In this document: in pieces, positions 31,470 to 34,769 of the stretch | How positions within the stretch are numbered: the first letter of the stretch is position 1 | Layout of the letters: each line of letters starts with the position of its first letter | The notes under the pieces: model-generated | Seen by the model: only the letters and a program-made list of their open reading frames with translations | Database searches by the model: none | What the model was told of the DNA's origin: nothing | NCBI GenBank assembly: GCA_903918195.1 | Contig: CAIXDS010000012.1 | Coordinates: 1-34,769 of the forward strand | Direction: 5' to 3' | DNA: 34,769 nt | Source: an uncultured Acetobacteraceae bacterium | GTDB lineage: Bacteria; Pseudomonadota; Alphaproteobacteria; Acetobacterales; Acetobacteraceae | Made by a program: the position numbers and the translations under genes

Positions 31470-31681
31470 CCAGGGGCTCTGCCCCTGGACCCCGCTAAGG
31501 ACGGAGCCCTTAGAACCCATTCGTTTTTAAGGGTTTTGGGAAGAGGGGGGTGAGGAGATGCCGCGGCCCCTCCTCACCCCCCCTCTTCCCAAAACCCTTC
31601 AAGTGATGGGGTCCAGGGGCCTCTCGGCCGTCGTGCCGAAGGCGCGCTGCGCGCGACGGCGGGTCCAGGGCAGAGCCCTGG
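31470..31681. repeat. Composite palindromic spacer repeat, copy 3
   Basis: A left hairpin CCAGGGGC/GCCCCTGG (31470-31477 with 31481-31488), a central long inverted repeat (31529-31599), GGGGTCCAGGGGCCTC at about 31607, a GCCGTCG/CGACGGC stem (31627-31633 with 31654-31660) and a right hairpin CCAGGGC/GCCCTGG (31665-31671 with 31675-31681). The left and right ends are near reverse complements, so the whole is one large inverted element. Its parts match copy 1 at 167-220. Confidence 0.7.
31529..31599. repeat. Inverted repeat, about 28 bp per arm
   Basis: The left arm 31529-31556 and right arm 31571-31599 are reverse complements except for one extra C in the right arm, with a 14-base spacer. It is nested in the composite repeat and may be an independent insertion or the core of a miniature element. 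Confidence 0.8.
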
Positions 31682-31732
31682 CCTTCCTTCACCCCATCCC
31701 CCATTGCGCCGCACCATCGATCTCGCTAGGAA

Positions 31733-31788
31733 CGCCTCGGGTCACGCCCCCCCACCGGGGCGCTTCTCTTCTGTAAGGGAGAGCGATC
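31733..31788 (+). promoter_or_regulatory. serC 5' leader with two hairpins, candidate serC RNA motif
   Basis: The first hairpin pairs 31733-31740 with 31755-31762 (8 pairs including one G-U). The second pairs 31765-31770 with 31777-31782 (loop CTGTAA) and can be extended by CGC/GCG (31761-31763 with 31783-31785) around one bulged base. The second hairpin contains the serC ribosome site AGGGAGAG, so it would block translation when formed. The first two bases of its extension are shared with the first hairpin, so the two stems compete. An alphaproteobacterial serC RNA motif directly before serC is described in the literature; the match is by position and layout only. Confidence 0.6.
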
Positions 31789-32973
31789 ATGGCGATCGCC
31801 GCTACCAAGCCGGGCACGCGTCCGGCAAACACCCATTTTTCATCCGGTCCCTGTGCGAAACGACCCGGTTGGTCGGTCGCGGCGCTGGAAGGTGCGCTGC
31901 TCGGACGCAGCCACCGGGCCAAGGACCCCAAGGCGCGTCTTGCCGAGGTGATCGAGCGGTCGTGCCGCATCCTCGGCATCCCCGCCGACTGGCGCCTGGG
32001 CATCGTGCCGGCGTCTGACACCGGCGCGGTCGAGATGGCGCTGTGGTCGCTGCTCGGTGCCCGGCCGGTCGATGTGCTGGCCTTCGAGAGTTTTTCCGAA
32101 ACCTGGGCAACCGACGTCGTGAAGCAGCTCAAGCTGCCTGACGCGCGCGTGCTGAAGGCGCCGTATGGGCAGTTGCCCGACCTCGCCCAGGTCGATTTTT
32201 CCCACGATGTCGTGCTGGCCTGGAACGGCACCACCTCCGGCGTGCGGTTTTCGCACGGCGATTGGATTCCGGCCGACCGCGAGGGCCTGGTGATCGCGGA
32301 TGCGACCTCCGCGGCGTTCGCCCAGGAATTGCCCTGGGACAAGCTCGTTGTCGTCACCTGGTCCTGGCTGAAAGTGCTGGGCGGCGAGGCGGCGCACGGC
32401 ATGCTGGCGATCTCGCCGCGCACGGTCGAGCGCCTGCTCACCTACAAGCCCGCCTGGCCGCTGCCGAAGATTTTCCGCCTCACCAGCGGCGGCAAGCTGA
32501 CCGAGGGCATCTTCAAGGGCGAGACCATCAACACGCCGAGCATGCTGGCGGTTGAGGACGCGGTGGACGGGCTGCGCTGGGCGGAGTCGATCGGCGGCCT
32601 GCCCGCGCTGATCGCCCGCAGCGAGGCCAGCCTCGCCGCCATCGCCGCCTGGGCCGCGCAATCCGGCTGGGCGGATTTCCTCGCCGAAACGCCGGAAACC
32701 CGTTCCAACACCTCCATCTGCCTGAAAATCACCGCCCCCTGGTTCATCGCCCTGGACGCGGCCGGGCAGGCCGAGGCGGCGAAGAAGCTCGCCTCGCTGC
32801 TGGAGAAAGAGAAAGTGGCGTACGACATCGGCAGCTACCGCGACGCCCCGCCGGGCCTGCGCATCTGGGCCGGCGCCACCGTGGAACCTGACGACATCCG
32901 CGCCCTGCTGCCCTGGCTCGACTGGGCCTACGCCGAGGTCGCCGCCTCTTACGCAACCCAGGCGGCGGAGTAA
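31789..32973 (+). CDS. serC: Phosphoserine aminotransferase
   Basis: 394 residues. It transfers the amino group of glutamate to 3-phosphohydroxypyruvate, the second step of serine synthesis, using PLP. Motifs of the alphaproteobacterial form are clear: [47 protein letters not shown], the PLP lysine in [37 protein letters not shown] and [10 protein letters not shown]. The residue before the PLP lysine is Leu where I expect Gln. AGGGAGAG lies about six bases before the ATG at 31789, inside the hairpin leader. serA begins five bases downstream, so both serine genes are one operon. Confidence 0.95.
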   Translation: MAIAATKPGTRPANTHFSSGPCAKRPGWSVAALEGALLGRSHRAKDPKARLAEVIERSCRILGIPADWRLGIVPASDTGAVEMALWSLLGARPVDVLAFESFSETWATDVVKQLKLPDARVLKAPYGQLPDLAQVDFSHDVVLAWNGTTSGVRFSHGDWIPADREGLVIADATSAAFAQELPWDKLVVVTWSWLKVLGGEAAHGMLAISPRTVERLLTYKPAWPLPKIFRLTSGGKLTEGIFKGETINTPSMLAVEDAVDGLRWAESIGGLPALIARSEASLAAIAAWAAQSGWADFLAETPETRSNTSICLKITAPWFIALDAAGQAEAAKKLASLLEKEKVAYDIGSYRDAPPGLRIWAGATVEPDDIRALLPWLDWAYAEVAASYATQAAE

Positions 32974-32978
32974 CGCCC

Positions 32979-34565
32979 ATGCCCAAGGTTCTCATCTCCG
33001 ACAAGCTTTCTGCCGCTGCCGTCGAGATCTTCCGCGCGCGGGGGATCGAGGTGGACGTGAAGACCGGGCTGACGCCAGCCGATCTGCGCGCCATCATTGG
33101 CGAGTATGACGGCCTGGCGATCCGCTCGGCCACCAAAGTGACCAAGGAAGTGCTGGAGGCGGCCACGCGGCTGAAAGTGGTCGGCCGCGCCGGCATCGGC
33201 GTCGACAATGTCGATGTGAAGGCGGCCACCGCCCGCGGCGTGGTCGTGATGAACACGCCGAACGGCAACGCCATCACCACCGCCGAGCACGCCATCGCCA
33301 TGATGTTCGCGCTGGCGCGGCAGCTTCCCGAAGCCTCCGCCTCCACCAAGGCCGGCAAGTGGGAAAAGAACCGCTTCATGGGCGTGGAGCTGTTCGCCAA
33401 GACGCTCGGCCTGATCGGTTGCGGCAATATTGGCTCGATCGTCGCCGACCGTGCCATCGGCCTGAAGATGCGTGTCATTGCCTTCGACCCGTACCTCACC
33501 GAAAAGCGCGCGCTCGACCTTGGCGTGGACAAGGTGGAACTGGACGAGTTGCTGGCGCGGGCCGACATCATCACGTTGCACGCGCCACTGACCGATCAGA
33601 CCCGCAACATCCTCTCGCGCGAGGCGATCGCGCGCACGAAAAAGGGCGTGCGCATCATCAACTGTGCCCGCGGCGGCTTGGTGGACGAGGCGGCGCTGGC
33701 CGAGGCGCTGCAATCCGGTCACGTCGCCGGCGCGGCGCTCGATGTGTTCGAGACCGAGCCCGCCAAGGAAAGCCCGCTGTTCGGGCTTGAGAACGTGGTC
33801 TGCACCCCGCATCTCGGTGCCTCCACGGCGGAAGCGCAGGAGAACGTGGCGCTGCAGGTCGCCGAACAGATCAGCGATTTTCTGCTCACCGGGGCGGTGA
33901 CCAATGCGCTCAACATGCCCTCGGTGAGTGCCGAGGACGCGCCGCGGCTGAAGCCCTACATGGAGCTGTGCCGCCTGCTCGGCTCCTTCGCCGGCCAGCT
34001 CACGGCCACGCAGGACGGCGAGTTGAAGGCAGTAGCGATCGAGTACGAGGGTGCCGCCGCGAAGCTCAACCACCGACCGTTGACGGCGGCGGCGCTGGCC
34101 GGATTGCTGGAGCCGCTGATGGCCGGTGCCAACATGGTCAACGCCCCGCTGCTGGCGCGCGAGCGCGGCATCGAAGTGGCCGAGACCGTGCATGACCGGC
34201 CGAGCGAGTATCAGACGCTGGTGCGCATTTCCGTCACCACCAACAAGCAGGTGCGCTCGCTCGCTGGCACGCTGTTCGCCGGCAGCAAGCCGCGGCTGGT
34301 GGACCTGAAGGGCATTCCGGTCGAGGCCGATTTCGCCCGTTACATGCTGTACGTGACCAATCAGGACAAGCCCGGCTTCATCGGCCGCTTCGGCGCCACG
34401 CTGGCGGAGGCGGGCATCAACATCGCGACGTTCCACCTGGGCCGTTCCGAGGCCGGCGGCGATGCGATCTGCCTGGTGAGTGTGGATGAGCCGGTGCGCG
34501 AGGACGTGCTGACCCTCGTGCGCCAGCTACCGCTGGTGGTGCAGGCGACCGCGCTGTCGTTCTGA
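32979..34565 (+). CDS. serA: D-3-phosphoglycerate dehydrogenase
   Basis: 528 residues, the long form. It oxidises 3-phosphoglycerate with NAD, the first committed step of serine synthesis. The NAD-binding domain has GLIGCGNIGSIVADRAIG, HAPLTDQTRNILSREAIA and INCARGGLVDEAALAEAL, with catalytic residues in CTPHLGASTAEAQENVA. The intervening allosteric-substrate-binding domain follows from about 320, and a C-terminal ACT domain (VTNQDKPGFIGRFGATLAEA, INIATFHLGRSEAGGDAI) allows serine feedback control. GGAG overlapping the serC end precedes the ATG. A strong hairpin six bases after the stop ends the operon. Confidence 0.96.
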   Translation: MPKVLISDKLSAAAVEIFRARGIEVDVKTGLTPADLRAIIGEYDGLAIRSATKVTKEVLEAATRLKVVGRAGIGVDNVDVKAATARGVVVMNTPNGNAITTAEHAIAMMFALARQLPEASASTKAGKWEKNRFMGVELFAKTLGLIGCGNIGSIVADRAIGLKMRVIAFDPYLTEKRALDLGVDKVELDELLARADIITLHAPLTDQTRNILSREAIARTKKGVRIINCARGGLVDEAALAEALQSGHVAGAALDVFETEPAKESPLFGLENVVCTPHLGASTAEAQENVALQVAEQISDFLLTGAVTNALNMPSVSAEDAPRLKPYMELCRLLGSFAGQLTATQDGELKAVAIEYEGAAAKLNHRPLTAAALAGLLEPLMAGANMVNAPLLARERGIEVAETVHDRPSEYQTLVRISVTTNKQVRSLAGTLFAGSKPRLVDLKGIPVEADFARYMLYVTNQDKPGFIGRFGATLAEAGINIATFHLGRSEAGGDAICLVSVDEPVREDVLTLVRQLPLVVQATALSF

Positions 34566-34570
34566 AGCTG

Positions 34571-34601
34571 ACAAGGCCAGGGGCCGAGCCCCTGGCCTTG
34601 T
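34571..34601 (+). terminator. Terminator-like hairpin after serA, repeat family copy 4
   Basis: A perfect 14-bp stem ACAAGGCCAGGGGC with its complement (34571-34584 and 34588-34601), three-base loop CGA, followed by CTTCAGCC rather than a U run. It starts six bases after the serA stop and shares the CCAGGGGC/GCCCCTGG core with the other spacer repeats. Confidence 0.75.
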
Positions 34602-34628
34602 CTTCAGCCGAAGCCCTGACCTTCTCTA

Positions 34629-34769
34629 AGAGTCCGTCCAAGATCATATCGTGATCTGGCAGAGCTTTCGGACCATCAGCCTGACGGAAGCCCAGCGCAA
34701 GAATGCGAGGGCGTTACGGTTCAGGCATTCCCAATCCTTGGCGAGGCTGCGACACCGGTTGAGCCAGGC
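34629..34769 (-). mobile_element. Right-edge insertion sequence, IS5-type, truncated by the window
   Basis: The segment carries the transposase end described below and appears to start near 34629, where GAGTCCGTCC could be the terminal inverted repeat, next to a CTAA/TAA sequence that could be a target duplication. IS5-family elements of the IS1031 type, found in acetic acid bacteria, duplicate a short TNA target; this match is inferred and the other end is not visible. Confidence 0.45.
34644..34769 (-). CDS. IS5-family transposase, C-terminal fragment
   Basis: The last 41 residues are visible (AWLNRCRSLAKDWECLNRNA, then LAFLRWASVRLMVRKLCQ) before a TGA stop at 34644. The word NRCRxLAKDWExLNR followed by LAFLRxASxRLMxRKLC is the typical end of IS5/IS1031-like DDE transposases as I recall them. 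The catalytic DDE triad would lie beyond the window. Orientation is towards serA. The fragment reads open to the edge, so the gene itself may be intact. Confidence 0.8.
   Translation of the reverse strand, partial: AWLNRCRSLAKDWECLNRNALAFLRWASVRLMVRKLCQITI

Larger units (their letters stand above)
31463..31732. other. Non-coding spacer filled by palindromic repeats
   Basis: The 270 bases between the GNAT stop and the serC leader contain no gene. They are almost wholly made of the nested palindromes described at 31470-31681, and then lead into the serC 5' leader. Confidence 0.6.

Noticed and set aside
31463-31732. Possible CRISPR array from repeated GC-rich palindromes
   Set aside because: The repeats are nested inverted units without regular spacing or unique spacers, and no cas gene is present.
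1-34769. tRNA, rRNA or CRISPR features
   Set aside because: No cloverleaf-like, rRNA-like or regularly spaced repeat sequence was recognised by eye in any spacer; a tRNAscan or Infernal run would be decisive.

Overview
The window is high-GC DNA with dense, short-spaced genes. Its content (yraN, holB-metG-tatD-metallo-beta-lactamase operon, serC-serA, mlaA, comM, gamma-glutamyltransferase) and its GGCC-rich palindromic spacer repeats suggest an alphaproteobacterium, most likely Acetobacteraceae/Rhodospirillales. This is inferred from gene style; no 16S or other marker RNA is present. No tRNA, rRNA or CRISPR array was seen.

Layout. Both edges are cut by transposase genes (1-79 minus, N-terminus; 34644-34769 minus, C-terminus of an IS5-type transposase). 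Positions 223-2105 (minus) hold two tandem, translationally coupled paralogues of unknown function with a DUF2061-type C-terminus. A NUDIX hydrolase (2189-2629) and a 40-bp inverted repeat follow. Positions 2749-7340 (minus) are a four-gene GldA/GldF/GldG/DUF4340 ABC-exporter operon, read from 7340 down to 2749. A periplasmic gamma-glutamyltransferase (7437-9149, minus) diverges from yraN (9213). Plus-strand genes for envelope proteins follow: an exported protein, a lipoprotein and a DUF2459 lipoprotein. A 37-residue lipoprotein then converges on them.

Positions about 11800-15500 look like an acquired island: base composition is visibly less GC-rich and coding density is lower. It carries a strong homologue of RpfF, the DSF (diffusible signal factor, cis-2-unsaturated fatty acid) synthase. 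An unrecognised protein lies directly downstream and is followed by a terminator-like hairpin. The island also has a RadC-type JAB protein and an 870-bp stretch without a clear gene. Next come a soluble hybrid histidine kinase with four PAS-like domains, HisKA, HATPase, receiver and Hpt (15522-19238) and a LuxR-type response regulator (19438-20079), which look like one phosphorelay. No RpfC, RpfG or RpfR partner of the DSF synthase lies in the window.

The rest is mostly core metabolism with some unusual architectures: a DoxX-DoxX-NDH-2 fusion, ComM, MlaA without a lipobox cysteine, a double-NADAR protein, then holB-metG-tatD-MBL as a tight cluster, a GNAT acetyltransferase and the serine-biosynthesis pair serC-serA. 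serC is preceded by two hairpins, one of which covers its ribosome binding site and fits the description of the alphaproteobacterial serC RNA motif. Composite palindromes of one repeat family sit at several gene ends (about 167-220, 11696-11717, 31470-31681, 34571-34601).

Best candidates for something new are the rpfF plus unknown-ORF pair, the tandem DUF2061 proteins and the double-NADAR protein.
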